NCBI GenBank assembly: GCA_947561395.2 | Contig: OX387186.1 | Location: 41,559,220 to 41,623,219 of the forward strand | DNA from: Buxus sempervirens | Taxonomy: Eukaryota; Streptophyta; Magnoliopsida; Buxales; Buxaceae | Length of the DNA: 64,000 bases | Reading direction: 5' to 3' | In this document: positions 12,984 to 25,051 of the stretch, piece by piece | How positions within the stretch are numbered: position 1 is the first letter of the stretch | Layout of the letters: every line of letters starts with the position of its first letter | The notes under the pieces: generated by a model | The model's database searches: none | What the model was told of the DNA's origin: nothing | Seen by the model: the letters and a program-made list of their open reading frames with translations, nothing else | Made by a program: the position numbers and the translations under genes

Positions 12984-15225
12984 CCTATGAATAAATGATT
13001 TTGAAATTTTTTTTGAGATTTGAAGGTTCTCAATGGACCTATGGATTTGTTTCTTGGGAATCAAATTGTTTCTTAGAAAAGAGCGTCTTCTACAAGTTTT
13101 AAACACTTAAGACTTAAGAGCTTCTTTAAAGGAAAAAGAAATTTAAACTTGATATGCTTCCACTTATCCTTTGGAAGTGAACTTGTATTTTGGTTTAGAT
13201 TTCTTCCATTGATTTAAGATTTCCAAATTAAATCATGTTCCCAATATTTAGATTTGAACATATTCTGAAATTTTGATATAGTTTCATGTTCAACATCCCA
13301 ATGTGGACATGTTGGAAGAGGATTTGCTCCAAAACAGATTTTGTGTTTAGCTTTTGCTCTTCTGAATATTCAATTGAAGGTAAGGCTTACCCAAAATGTG
13401 CTTATCCTTCAATTTGAAAGAGGGAGTACCTTGTTCAATGCCATTGAGATACCCCTTGACTGTTTATATCAGTTAAAAATTGAAGGGAAGTGGGAGTGAA
13501 CCACCATATTTTTCATACAGTTAAAAGATAACCGTATTTAAATAACGGTTGAAACTCTATATCCATAATCTCAGTACGATGATGCTGCTGAAAATATGTT
13601 TTTACTCTTTCTGCATCCTAATTGATTTCAGTGGTTTAATAACTTGCCCAAACTCTTTGATCACCAATGTTTGGCTTCTGAATTGTCCCAAATTGGACTT
13701 GACACTTAATAATTTCAAAATGTGCATGAAAACCATGATTCAATGATGCATAAAATTTGAACCAAGTTGACGCAGTGAAAGTTATGAAAACAAGGATTAA
13801 TCTCTGTTAATATTATAAAACTGGAATCCACCCGCAAATAACCTTGAATCCACAAGGAAGATGAGAGAGAAACTCTTTAGTTCTTTTTAAAAAAATAATG
13901 TCTCAAATTCGTGTACAACCTTTACCCCTTATTTATAGACCTCTGAAGACCCCAAAATAAAATAGAAACCTACTAAAATTAGGACTCCTACTCATAGTAA
14001 ACAACTAAGAGTTAAAATCTAACTCTAAAACCTCTTAAAGACTCCTAATATAACTCAAATATCTAATGCAAGAAAATAGGAATTCTACTTTTACTAAATA
14101 ACTGACCAATCTAGACTCTGGGTCCCACTCGTCCTACATCACAAGTGATCTCCATTAAGCACAAAGGGTTTTCATACCCCCATATGAAATTCAAAAAATA
14201 AATACAACGGTGCCTTCAAGGGTTGAAAAGTTACAAATTGACCTTTTAAGGGCTTTTAAAAGAAAATGAAAGATTTATAGACTAAAAAATAGAATAAAAA
14301 TCTTTTGGACCAGCACCTCTTCCAACCTTTGTCCTTGGTTATTCCTACAAAATGAGTGCCAATACCATTTATACAAAAGGCGGGCAAAGGCTCCCTCCAA
14401 AATAGGACACTAAATGCATGTATGTTAAATTTTTGGGTTGCCTCCTATTGGTTATAAGTTGGATTACCCCTTAAAAAGAGTTTTGAAACTCTTCCTATAT
14501 GCTACACCAATCCAAAGGAACAATCTTTCCTTGAGGAAAATAAATCCCCATGCATATGGACACCATTGACATACAATTTATAAAATCAAAGGCAATAAAA
14601 ATGAGGTTACCTTGAATTTACCTTCTTCATACTGGTATCCATATCATACCTTCATTTTAGAGCATGCATATGGCCTTCCCACAATTACAAACCCAATCCC
14701 CAAACGTAATTGGTTTACATTGGCCAAAAACATAAAACATCAGCTTCATGCATTAAGATTTTGGGTTTTGGCTTAATGGCAACCTAGATTTCAAGCCTAG
14801 TGCATGATTAGAATCAAAAGATCCACAAAATTAGCACAGCATTAACCTAAAGATCTAGGGTGAATGTTTTCGCTTTCACTTTTCGAAATAACGACCTTGG
14901 TGCATCAAGCTACACACATTCAAGTTCAACTTCCTATAGGTGATAGGTGGTTGTATAAAAGGGGTTAAAAAGTGCTCAAGCGCATTTGAAAATAAGGACA
15001 CATTCACTTCACATTCACATTCAAAGGTATGATTTGGAGATCACATATAAAGGAAACAAATACAAGTAACATGGCATATAATTTAGCATATAAGCATGCT
15101 CATAATTAGCAAACCATTTCAAATATAAAATCACATGCATATCAATAATATGTTAACATGGTTCAACAAGACAAGCAAACAAGGTATGGCATGACAAACA
15201 AGCAAACATGGCTTAAACCCACCTG
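12984..15225 (-). mobile_element. Element 4 internal leader (minus strand), continued
   Basis: This is the untranslated leader of the element whose 5' LTR is 15246-17376. The stretch 14640-14940 is colinear, in reverse complement, with the element 1 leader at about 24100-24440, so the two are relatives. An inverted repeat with AACCGT/ACGGTT arms lies at about 13527-13550. Positions 13780-14180 look different and include a minus-strand TATA-like TCTATAAATAAG near 13930-13942. That may be a separate insertion, but I cannot identify it. No coding domain is found. Confidence 0.6.
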
Positions 15226-15243
15226 TCCCCAGTGGAGTCGCTA
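15226..15243 (-). other. Degenerate primer binding site of element 4
   Basis: The plus strand reads TCCCCAGTGGAGTCGCTA, i.e. TAGCGACTCCACTGGGGA on the minus strand. It resembles the tRNA-Arg-type PBS of elements 1-3 with two or three changes, and lies 2 bp from the LTR end. Confidence 0.75.
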
Positions 15244-15245
15244 GT

Positions 15246-17376
15246 TGTGGGACCATGGAAATCACATAGGGGACTTCACAAATACCACATAGGTTTTAAC
15301 AAAAATTGGGAGTTGCCACCATCCATGGTCTTGGTGTAGATGGGCACCAAAATGTGCATAAAAGAACAAAAAAGAGCCAAAGTAGCTCTAATTTATGGTC
15401 TAATCCAAAGATAGGGTAACAGGGTTAGGTTATGAGTAGGAGAAGGTGTTAGGCACTCCCACTCATCCATACAAGATTGTTGTTATATACTTCTAATGCT
15501 ACTAGATTGCTTGCATATATATATATATATATCATTCAAAAAAAAAGAAAAAGGGAACAAACAAACGTGTGATCCTCCAAATGAGTAGTCCAATTAATTT
15601 TGGACCCTCTCTGTAGATTTATCACTCTCAAGATATCATGATCAAAACAAAAATCAAAATAAAAATCAAAGAAAAAGGATATAAGAACAAATATGAAAAA
15701 TCAATGCAATATAGAGCTATTTGAGCCATGTATCTTCAATTAACCATAACTCACTCATTTAAAACTCAAATTGAGTGAAACCAAAGCCATTTGAAAGCTT
15801 ATATAGAGTAGAAAACTCAGTAAAATTTCATACAAATCCAATTAAAATCGAGAGAGATATTCTTGTTTAAACTTGCTAGTTTGTCACAGTAATAGTGGTG
15901 ACCAAGCCTATTCGTGGAGTTTGGCTTCGTATAAATCCATGAAAATTGGTGCGGATGAAGTAAATACCATCTTTTGAATGACATAGGTCTCAACCCTTAG
16001 TTCATCCATATGAAATCTATGTGTGTTTACAAACATGCTAACTCAGTCACAGATTAACCCTATTAACTGCCAAAGAGTAGTACAAGGTCAATCAAACACA
16101 TAGACCTCAAATCTAACTTAAAATCATGGAACTACTTGGATTTGAAAGTGCACTCATGAAGGAAGACTCATAAACCAAAATCACTCAAATTGAAGTTGAT
16201 ATGGGCCTTTGGTGTTCAATCAAAGTGACAAGTACAACAAACTGTGTAAATCTGATTTGTTATTTTCAATCAAATGGTGTGAGCAAATGGTTGGGTGAAA
16301 ACTTATGAAAATTCATAGGATTAAAATAGACTTCCTCACCTTTCAAACACAACTAGTTTCATTCAAAAATTTCTTTGGAGGACCAAGTACTGAATAAAAT
16401 AAGTTGAGGTACAAGTTCTATCTAGATTTGGAAAATAAGAGTAAAATCAAATCAAAATCATGAGTGTTTGCACATAGCTCCATGGATCTGATTTGAAAAC
16501 ACTTGAAATAGCATAAGAATGATCCAAAAATGTTTATAGCATAGGTTTGGCTCAGATACCTCATTATATGGAGCGTGAGAGCCAAATCGACCCATATTTG
16601 TAGGAGATTAACTCAAATTGGAAGAGATTAGACCATAAGGTCTTCTCTAGAAAGTTGAAACCATTGAAATACATGATGAATAATCCTAAGACATTAATCT
16701 AAGGCTCTAACCTTAGATCTACCATATTGAGCATGGTAGATATAAGATTCATACGTATATTGAAGAAAACAAGTGATTGTGTGCATGAAAGTGTATTGAA
16801 AATCAAGTTTATGGAGATAATTGAGATCAAATGCTATAGGACAGCATGGATCTATGAAATTCTTCTCACTTTGAAGTAAGAACACATACAAGCAACAATC
16901 AATCAAAATAAATATAGCAAATAGTTCTAAGCCTATGAATCTATCCCTTAGCTCTCTCTTCACGTTTTACGGCTAGAGAGGTGGCTTAAGGTACTTTTAA
17001 CCATAGTTCGGGGTTTCATTCACACTCAATCCTTACACTATAGAAAGGTAGAAGATGAGAGAGTGCTTGAAATATAAAGAAATAGGTTAGCTTTCTCATG
17101 TGCGCTGTTGACGTGGCATAACAGCCAAAGTTCCTTGATGCCACATAGTTGCCAGTCATGCTTTACGTGCAAAGCGTGAAATGCAACCATATTGCTAATA
17201 CGGTTAATCGTATTATAAATATAGTGAAGACAAAAATAAATTCAACCATATAATAGGTACAGTGCCCTTTGATTTTTGAGAATTTAAAGTTAAAACACAT
17301 GTTTGATTACATGCGTTCAACTTTCAATATATTTTTATTATTTCCTCATATTCTAGTATAATTTGGGGTGTCTACA
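15246..17376 (-). repeat. 5' LTR of element 4 (2131 bp), related to the element 1 LTR
   Basis: On the minus strand it starts TGTAGACACCCCAAAT at 17376, the same start as element 1, and ends GGTCCCACA at 15246 next to the PBS. It contains an inverted repeat AATACG/CGTATT near 17190-17215 and the conserved U5 hairpin at 15432-15466. A (TA)n microsatellite lies at about 15516-15532. The 5 bases outside (CGAAC, 17377-17381) should be the target duplication. The left end of the element was not found and it seems truncated. Confidence 0.8.
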
Positions 17377-17381
17377 CGAAC

Positions 17382-18961
17382 AGTCCAATCCAACCTATTC
17401 TCCCAATTAGACTCTCACGAATGAGTCTGTCAGTCATTGCGGCCCAAGTCCTATCTTTTAGTGTGAGTGGGCTGGATCCTAGAGAGGGTAAGATGAGGAG
17501 AAATCCAAAGATGAACGTTAGAGCTCCGGTTTTGCAGATGGGCACCAAATTTAAAAAGGTGGAGACTAAGGCTGCGTTTGGTAACGCTTTTGCTTTTTTG
17601 CTTCTAAAAGCAAGAAAGCAAAAAAGCAATTTTATGCTTTTTGAAAGATCTTTTCTTGAAGCAAATGCGTTTGGTAAACTTTTGCTTTGCTTCTAAGAAG
17701 CAAAAAAGCATGTTTGGTAATTGTAGTAACATAGAAATTGCTTTTTGCTTCCATAAAAGTATTGTACACAATTTATGTATTGTACTTAAAAATATACTCA
17801 AAAATATAAGTCCAATATTATAAAAGATTCATATTTTTATAAAAGATTCAACCAACCAACCTGTTTATTATTATTATTATTTTTTATTTTTCAAAAAATA
17901 TTATTAAAATAGGGTTGGGGGTTAATTGGATCGGGTTGTACCGGGTTTGGGTCGGGTTTTGGGGTTAATCGGGTCAAAACATGATACTTTTACCATCTTT
18001 TTTTTTTAATCGGGTTACCCGTCGGATTGGCAGGTCATAATCGGGTTGAACCGATTACTGGCGGGTTGGGGAAACCCCAACCCAATTAATAAACGGGTCA
18101 ACCCAACCCATTTATAATCGGGTTAACCCATCGGGTCGGGTGGCATTTTGCCGGCTCTAGCAATAACAATACGTTGTTGCTTCTTAAGTGAGTATGGAGG
18201 CATCATCTTTAATATAGAAATAAAGCAATAGGGTATCGAGGGATTTTGAAAGCAATAAAGCAATTTTGTAAAAAAATTGAGAAGCAACGTTTTATTGCTT
18301 CTGGTGAAAAGCAATAAAATTGCTTCTTTGCTTTTAGTAAATTGCTTCTCGTGTGCGTTACCAAACGGTACTTTTGCTTTTAAAAGCAATTTTTTGCTTT
18401 CAAAAGCAAAAAAGTACTTCCGAAAAGCATTACCAAATGCAGCCTAAACGTATACAAACCTTGGTTAACTGCTCCGACCCACTAGCAATCATGCTAGCAC
18501 ATGTCTCATCGTATTCTTTGACAAGCTCATTACTTCCACCGGTTGTCGTCGCCTTGGTACCACCCGCAGTCATCACATCAGGATTTGACTTGTGAGAATT
18601 CGTTGGCTCTGAGTTGAACTCGTTCCGATTTGGGTTCATCATCCGACTCGGAACTTGACTGGATTCTTTCTCGCATTGCTTATGAGAGGGTTATGCCAGC
18701 GGGTCATCAGAATGCTCAGGGAGCCATTATACCATCGTAGCTCTTCCAAATCCACAGGACCATTGTTATCCAACTTAGCCATAAACAGATTAATACAGCT
18801 TATAATGGAATGCCCTAAGAAACCACAGGAGTAGCAAAAATTGGGGAGGTTTTCATACTTTAAGTCTAACCATATTTTCTTACCATGCTCAACTTTGAAT
18901 AGGACTCCAAATGGAATCGGTTTGTTTAAAGGCATCTTAAATCTGGCTTCAGCACTCGCAG
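17382..18961 (-). pseudogene. LINE ORF1 3' fragment with CCHC zinc knuckle
   Basis: Read leftward from 18961, the frame gives ARFKMPLNKPIPFGVLFKVE, then ENLPNFCYSCGFLGHSIISC. This is a CX2CX4HX4C knuckle in the context typical of DUF4283/zf-CCHC_4 proteins encoded by plant L1-type ORF1. Its N-terminal half lies at 44452-44823. The halves become colinear when the 25.5-kb insertion (one copy of CGCAG plus 18962-44446) is removed, although a stop is already present just before the junction. A foldback element interrupts it at 17570-18444. Coding below that point is too degraded to follow. Confidence 0.75.
17570..18444. mobile_element. MITE-like foldback element, TSD TAA (PIF/Harbinger-like)
   Basis: The ends are GGCTGCGTTTGGTAACGC on the left and, as the complement of the right end, GGCTGCATTTGGTAATGC. 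Both are flanked by TAA (17567-17569 and 18445-18447). The arms are rich in AAAAGCAA/TTGCTTTT inverted motifs and can fold extensively. The 3-bp TAA duplication suggests a Tourist (PIF/Harbinger) type. The centre (about 17930-18165) is full of CGGGTT/AACCCG motifs and may be part of a second element, possibly hAT-like, without a clear left end. Confidence 0.7.
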
Positions 18962-19539
18962 TGTAACGCCCCGGATCCGAGTCACATGAAAAACCCGTAA
19001 CTCGTCTCCAGAGGTTATTATAAAACACAGGATCGCAATATTAGAGTGAAGGAAAAACATGAATACAACAGTAGCTATATAACAGAGTGCGCTAAAATAT
19101 TCCCCAAACTAAAATAAAACTCACATGACCAAGTAACTACCCGCAAGTATTGTCCTCTCCAGGAGCAGCTGAAAACAAAACAAAACAATACGGAATGAGA
19201 TACGAATATCCCAGTGAGCAGCACATGCATGTACAAATACATTTATTTCAGTTCTAAAACATGCCACGGTTATAAACCATATACAATGATGATAACACAC
19301 ATATTCCGAATAATCCGACTAAACTTCAATAATCCAATTCATACCAGTGCGGAAAACCATCAGGTAAATCAAGCAATAACAATCCGTTTTCAATCCCGAA
19401 ACCATCGATAAAATAATGATTAACTGACAACAACATAGCAATTAACCATAATTTCGTATCTCAAGATATAATTCCAGATATACCAATATCATATAACACA
19501 AAGTCTTCTCATAACCATGCCCACGCCTCCAAATGTATA

Positions 19540-19965
19540 TCCGGCCTACTCAGGGTTTCGGATATTGAAATGACTGCGTCATCCAATGCAGGCCTACTCC
19601 CCGAGTTTCTGCATTGACAACCAGGCCTACTCAGGGTTTCTGGCTGCTCTACACCGGCGGGAGGTACAATACTCAATAATCAGTAAAAATATTCCATGAA
19701 CCATAAATACCAACAAACCAGCGAATAAAACATATCACGTCAAACAAAATCAAATACCAACATTGGTCAATGTTATGACTATTGTTTAGTTGATAAATTA
19801 AACATGCCAAGTAGACACTCCACACCTCCATGTACACAGTTCCGGCCTACTCAGGGTTTCGGAAACTCTGAAATGACGGCCTACTCAGGGTTTCGTCATC
19901 CAATGCAGGCCTACTCCCCGGGTTTCTGCATTGACAACCAGGCCTACTCAGGGTTTCTGGCTGCT
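19540..19965. repeat. Interspersed GGCCTACTCAGGGTTTC repeats
   Basis: At least six copies of a 17-20 bp core, in two blocks (19540-19645 and 19845-19960), sit inside the TGTAACGCC-type LTR. The second block repeats the order of the first, including CAATGCAGGCCTACTCCCCG and TTTCTGGCTGCTCTACACCG, so it is a duplicated segment of about 100 bp. Confidence 0.75.
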
Positions 19966-20795
19966 CTACACCGGTCGTGGCAACACACAAGGCCATGCAA
20001 TTTCAACAACCAACAATAACATCACATTACTAAGCTTAGACTCTGGATCCAGGACAAGCTAGACCAAAGCAATAAAACATCGTATAATCTCAATTCCAAT
20101 ATCAAAATAAAACCATTCATTCCACATCATGTAAAACCCATCACAAGTCATCACCTGTCCCTCTGGACCAAGCAGTACCTCAAGTACTTTCAGTATTTTC
20201 TCATTTCCGTAACACAAGTAATTTGAAAGTAAAACTCAATTCATTCATACCAAGGAAATCTTTACAATACATTTAAAGTTTCCAAACCAGTGAAACCAGA
20301 ATAGAATAACTCCTCAATCAAAACAGTGTATAAAACAGAGGAAATGTAACTAGTAACTCTTAGTGGTTTGGTATCCGGCATAACATTCATGAATAACCTA
20401 AACTCAACTTGAAAGCTTTTAAGAAGTTCACTAAATTTTCCTCTAATAGTTTCCTAGGAAAAATAGATTCCCAGGGTTCCCAAACAAGTGAATAGTGAAG
20501 TGGTTTAATCCTCAAGTAACTCAAATACCCTTAGTTAAATCAAATCTCCAATTCAGTAAGCAAAATAGGGTCTGCCGCTCACTTCCTGAGGTGGGCGCGA
20601 GGTGAGCGCCGGTCGGCGGTGAAGAAATGGGGTAAAATCGACCTACCGCTCACTCGACGCTAAGTGAGCGTGAGCTGAGCGCGAGACGGGCGTGAGGTGG
20701 GCGCGAGATGAGCGCGAGATGAGCACAGGGTTTTCTGCTGAGCGCGAGCTGAGCGCCAGCCGGGCGTGAGCTCGGCGGTGGGTCGTGTTTAACGG

Positions 20796-20800
20796 GGCGC
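20796..20800. other. Target-site duplication GGCGC of element 1 (left copy)
   Basis: GGCGC here matches GGCGC at 43490-43494, directly after the 3' LTR. It lies inside a cluster of GCGCTCAC-type inverted repeats of the host LTR. Confidence 0.95.
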
Positions 20801-23079
20801 TGTAGACACCCCAAATTGCACAAACAATCATCAAAAATCATTATCTCCTGGAAAGCCAGCACAGAATTTGAAGAAAATAGACTTTTACCTGTATCCGGAT
20901 ACTCAATCCGGATACAAGTACTCCTTCCCGTATCCGGATACTCATACCTAATACATGTGAGCCTTAGCGTATCCGGTAACATGTACCGGATACCTTAAAG
21001 CCCTTTGTTATCCGGTCTGATATACCGGATACCTTGAGTTTGCTCAAAATTAGGGTTTTCCGAGAGCTTTTCACTTTTACCATCATGTCCCTCATTAAAT
21101 GAGGAGAAATCGCGGAAATAACCTTAGGGTTTAGGTTGGAGGGGTTCTAGACATTAATTTGTGTCTACCAATGACCTTAGCCCTTGCCTATAAATAGGAG
21201 CCTCCTCCTTGAGCAAATGGCACACAACTCTTGTTTTGAATTCTCGCAAAGAAGAACTCCAAGAGAAGAAGAAAACCGCTGTGGAATCGCCTCCAGAACT
21301 CAGGTAAGCCTCAACTTTTCTTTTTATTTTCCGTCTTTACATTCCTAGATCTTGATCTCTTCTTCTACCTTTCTGTAGTGTAAAGCCTTGTTTGTATGTG
21401 TGGAAATCCTTCCCCGGCTCAAAGTATCTCAAGACTCCCCTAGCCGTAAAACGTGAAGGCGGATCTAGGAGAAACGAGACTGGGGATTGACCCTAGTGCT
21501 AGAACCTATGTAGCATAAGGCCTTTTTGATTGATTGTAAACCGTTCCATATTCAAAGTACCCTTGATTATCTTAAAGAGAACAGAGGGAAACGATAATGG
21601 AACGGAACCCTAGGCTATGCTAGAACCTACTTTATTGAATCTATATGCATATGTATGGATCTTGCTTGGGTTTTCACTTTGCACACATATTACACTATTT
21701 TGGCGGGATAGGCTCACATTTGGGGTTTATTGCATTTATTGTGATAAATCTCAAATAAATGGCCTCAATCAATTCTGGAGTGTTTTTTAATGTTTTTCAA
21801 AGGTTTTGGATTCATATCACACGAATCTCACACACTTTGTCAATTTTCGGATTTGGTTTTCTTCAAAAGTGGCTTAGCTTGACAGCACCTATACCCTTAC
21901 TTTGGACATCCGTAACTTCATCATCCGGATGAATTTTGGGGCGATTCCAAAACCATGGGAAAGGTGAGGCTGTCTAGTTTATGTCCACCAAATTTCATGA
22001 ATTTCTATCTAGCAGATTTTTGACACCTCTCTGTCGAAGTTAAGTGGACAGTTCAGGTTCAAGTACAGAACTTGTCACTTCGACGGACCGCCATGTGTTC
22101 GTTTTAAGTCCGATTCGAGTGATTTTTATTTCTGAGTACTTCTTTTTGAGTCTATTTTCAAATCCAGTTGGTTTCATAATTTTTGGATTCCATTTGAATT
22201 ATTGGTAGCCGATTTACTCAGGACTGCTCATTTGCACTTTTCTGGGTAAATCTGTGATCTTCGGGGCCTGTTCGGGAGGCCACCCAAGGCACATCCGACG
22301 GGATTTTTGTATGAGGCTAGTTTCTATTGAAATATGGCCATACAGACTTCAATCACACCAAATTTCGTGGACTTTTATGTAGTGGATGTTTCTAGACAAT
22401 TTTCCAAAGTTGCCCACTTACCACTTTTAAAAATCCCCAGCAGCAACTTCAAAGGAGCATAACTCCTAGATTTTTCATCGGAATGAAGTGAAATTTTGCA
22501 TGAGACTCTTATTTACCCTAATATTTCAAATGGATTTGGTTTGGTTCAATTCAGAATTGGATTTGAATGATTTCAAGGCAAATGGCATACTTTTTACCGA
22601 ATTTTCCGGATTTGATTTAACTTGGTTTTGAGCAACTTGGGCTTTGATTTCCATCTTTTGAGATATTCCAGAAATGATATTGACATGAGAGAGGATCTAG
22701 AATCCATTTAGATCTTCATGTGAATATATCATACACTTGTTCCTTTTTCAAGGCTTTTTTTCATGATTTTTAGCAAGCTTCTTATTTTCTTTTTAGCATG
22801 AACATACACTTGGCAACCACTTCGTGTGGATGAATGGGGGTGCCTAACACCTTCCCCCGTTCATAATCTAATCCCCTTACCCATCTCTGGATTTGATTTT
22901 GAAGTAGGGTTATTTTTATCCTAGAATTTGTCTTTTGGCTATTTTTGCTATTTTTGATCTCTTTTGGTGTCCATTCTCACCCCAAAATCATGAATGGTGG
23001 CGACTCTCCCAATTTTTGCGTTGAGCCCGTGTGTTGACGGAGGGACGATCACTCCGGTGATTTTTTCCCATGTCTCACA
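20801..23079 (+). repeat. 5' LTR of element 1
   Basis: It is 2279 bp, TGTAGACACC ... TGTCTCACA. A CCGGAT inverted-repeat cluster lies at 20891-21033, a TATA box (TATAAATAG) at 21189-21197, and a strong 5' splice-donor match CAG|GTAAG at 21301-21307. A conserved U5 hairpin lies at 22830-22864, and a TGGCGACTCT copy of the PBS core at 22998-23007. Confidence 0.97.
20891..21197 (+). promoter_or_regulatory. LTR promoter of element 1: CCGGAT inverted-repeat cluster and TATA box
   Basis: There are four successive units of the type GTATCCGG-N(7-11)-CCGGATAC (20891-20915, about 20930-20957 with a decayed right arm, 20969-20994, 21008-21033). The TATA box TATAAATAG at 21189-21197 follows. A transcript would start near 21220-21230. 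The identical module occurs in the 3' LTR at 41301-41607. Confidence 0.75.
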
Positions 23080-23081
23080 AC

Positions 23082-23099
23082 TGGCGACTCTGCTGGGGA
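23082..23099 (+). other. Primer binding site of element 1 (tRNA-Arg type)
   Basis: TGGCGACTCTGCTGGGGA lies 2 bp after the LTR end. It matches my memory of the complement of a plant tRNA-Arg 3' end (TGGCGACTCCGCTGGGGA) except for one base. A tRNA-Arg primer is reported for Ogre elements. Confidence 0.9.
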
Positions 23100-25050
23100 C
23101 TTGTGGATTTAAGCCATTTTGTGTATATTCATGCTTTTTAATTATTTTTGAATGCTTGCTACTTTGTTTAATTCATTTGTATATATTATTGTATTTCAAA
23201 TCAGATTGGGATGCTTTGGAATTTTATATGAATCAAGTCATGTATGTTTTGATTGATGTGGCCTAAAGATTGATTTAGGAGAAGCCTATCTTGAAGCATG
23301 ATTTTGATGCATTTGGTGATAACATGCTCTAATTTTGGTTTTGAATACCATGGTTTGAACATGAGAATTAGAAACATGAAATCTAGGAGTTCAGAATTTT
23401 TGGGGTATTCAAACATGATTCCCATAAAGCATGCTTTTTTGTGCTTAAAAATTTTTGTTATGATATGCCTTTGATTTGGGGTATAGGGGGATTTGATTTG
23501 AGCATGAAAACCAAGAGCATGAAATCTGGAATTTTAGTGCACATTGTAGATTTTTTTAGCATGTTCACCAATATAGCATGTCAAGTAGTTGCTAAACTTT
23601 TAGGCATTAATTTGGGGTATAAGGGATGCACTTTTGAGCATGAAAATTCTGGAAATTTCAGTGCATATTTGGGGGTTTTCAAGCATGTTTAAATCATCAA
23701 AACCTTTCTTGTATCATGCCAAGTAAGTGCTAAAAATTTAGGCTTCAATTTGGGGTAAATGGTACACTTTGAGCATGAAAAAGAACATGAAAATCTGGGA
23801 TTCTAGGAATGCTTTTGGGTTTCAAGCATGCTTACATGGTTTAATTGTTGTTTGTACAAATAACATGTTTTGTATACCACTTTTTGGGCATGTAATATTT
23901 TTGTGCATATTTGGTTACTTTGGTGCTTGCTTGCTTGTATTTAGCTTCATTATCTTTGTCATTTGTACCTTGGCTTGAAAAGAATGCATGGCTACGAAAA
24001 AGAGTGGCAAGGGGCTGGGACGTTGTGAATGTTACCACAATTTTAAAATTGCACTTGAGCACTTGAAACAATTTGCACAGCCTACCCTTTTTACCTATTA
24101 GGAAGTTGAACCATGAATGTGTGTAGCTTGGCGCACCGAGGTCGTGACTTCGGAAAGCGAAAGTGAAAACATTTACCTTAGAATTTGAGTCAATGATGTG
24201 ATGACAATGGGATCTGTGATTCGATTCCGGGCATCACTAGACTTGAGTTCTAAGTTGCCAATTAAGCCAAAACCCAAAAACCATACGCTTGAAGGTGGAG
24301 AAACACGTTTTCAGCTAAAAGCACACAATTGCGTTTGGCGAATTGGGTGTAAATGTGGGAAGGCCGTTTGCATATTTTACAGGCCAAGGTATAATGTGAA
24401 TACCATATTAAATGAAGGTAATACAAGGTGGCAAGGTAAAACCATGTTCTTTTCATGAATTTGGGGATTTTGCAAATATAATGTCCAAGCCCAATTTGGG
24501 GCAAGTTTTGAAGGTCAAATTAAGGTGAACATCAATTGGGAATGAAAAAAAATCAAATCTGGTGAAAAAAATGAGTCAAAAAGGGCCATTTCGGCAATAA
24601 CCGGCAACTCAGGCCGGTTGATAACAGCTCTAATCATATCCGGTACATATTTCCGGATACAAAGACATATGCGGATATCCGGTTAGGGTGACCGGATACA
24701 ATAAGGCATATTCTTATCCGGTATATTATACCGGATACGTTCAAAAAATGCACAAATTGGCTTTTCAGCCCAAATTTTCAGAATAAAATGCCTAAAACAC
24801 TGTGGATAATCCTTAGGCACCCCGAAAAGAACATAAGAAATGTTCCCAAAAATACAAAATCAAAGAAAAAAAAACAAAAAGAATAAAATAAAATATTCTT
24901 TCAGGATTTAACCTAAGTTTGAAAATCAAAGAGGAAACCAAGGTGTCATATTTTTTGACACCAACTCAACTCAAACATGTGTCAGTTAAACTTTGGAACT
25001 TGAAAACTGAGAAAATTCAGCAAATTTGAAAAAAATAAATAAAAAAAAAA
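23100..25050 (+). other. Long untranslated leader of element 1
   Basis: About 2 kb without a recognisable gene. From 23300 to 23950 it holds diverged repeats of about 110 bp (TTTGGGGTATA, GAGCATGAAAATCTGG, TTCAAGCATG). The stretch 24100-24440 is colinear with the element 4 leader (14640-14940, opposite strand). A CCGGAT inverted-repeat cluster lies at 24600-24738. ORFs here are short and have no domain. Confidence 0.7.
24600..24738. promoter_or_regulatory. CCGGAT inverted-repeat cluster in leader
   Basis: Four units of the type (TA)TCCGG-N-CCGGATA are present, with about 40 bp between centres, built like the LTR cluster at 20891-21033. No TATA box follows on either strand within 150 bp, so it may be an enhancer-like or structural element rather than a promoter. 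Function is unknown. Confidence 0.5.
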
Positions 25051-25051
25051 C

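Larger units (their letters stand above)
18962..20800 (-). repeat. TGTAACGCC-type solo LTR, left part
   Basis: The element runs from TGTAACGCCCCGG at 18962 to GGGGTTTTACA at 44446, with CGCAG duplicated outside (18957-18961 and 44447-44451). Element 1 is inserted in it. Without element 1 and its duplicated GGCGC it is 2791 bp. There is no PBS or coding region, so I call a solo LTR. A minus-strand TATA (GTGTATAAATAGG, near 44100) gives the orientation. GGCCTACTCAGGGTTTC repeats occur at 19540-19960, and GCGCTCAC/GTGAGCGC inverted repeats at 20570-20780. Confidence 0.8.

Noticed and set aside
20891..21033. CRISPR-like appearance of regularly spaced palindromic units
   Set aside because: The units are imperfect and few, the sequence is a plant LTR, and no cas genes exist. 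They are read as regulatory or structural repeats.
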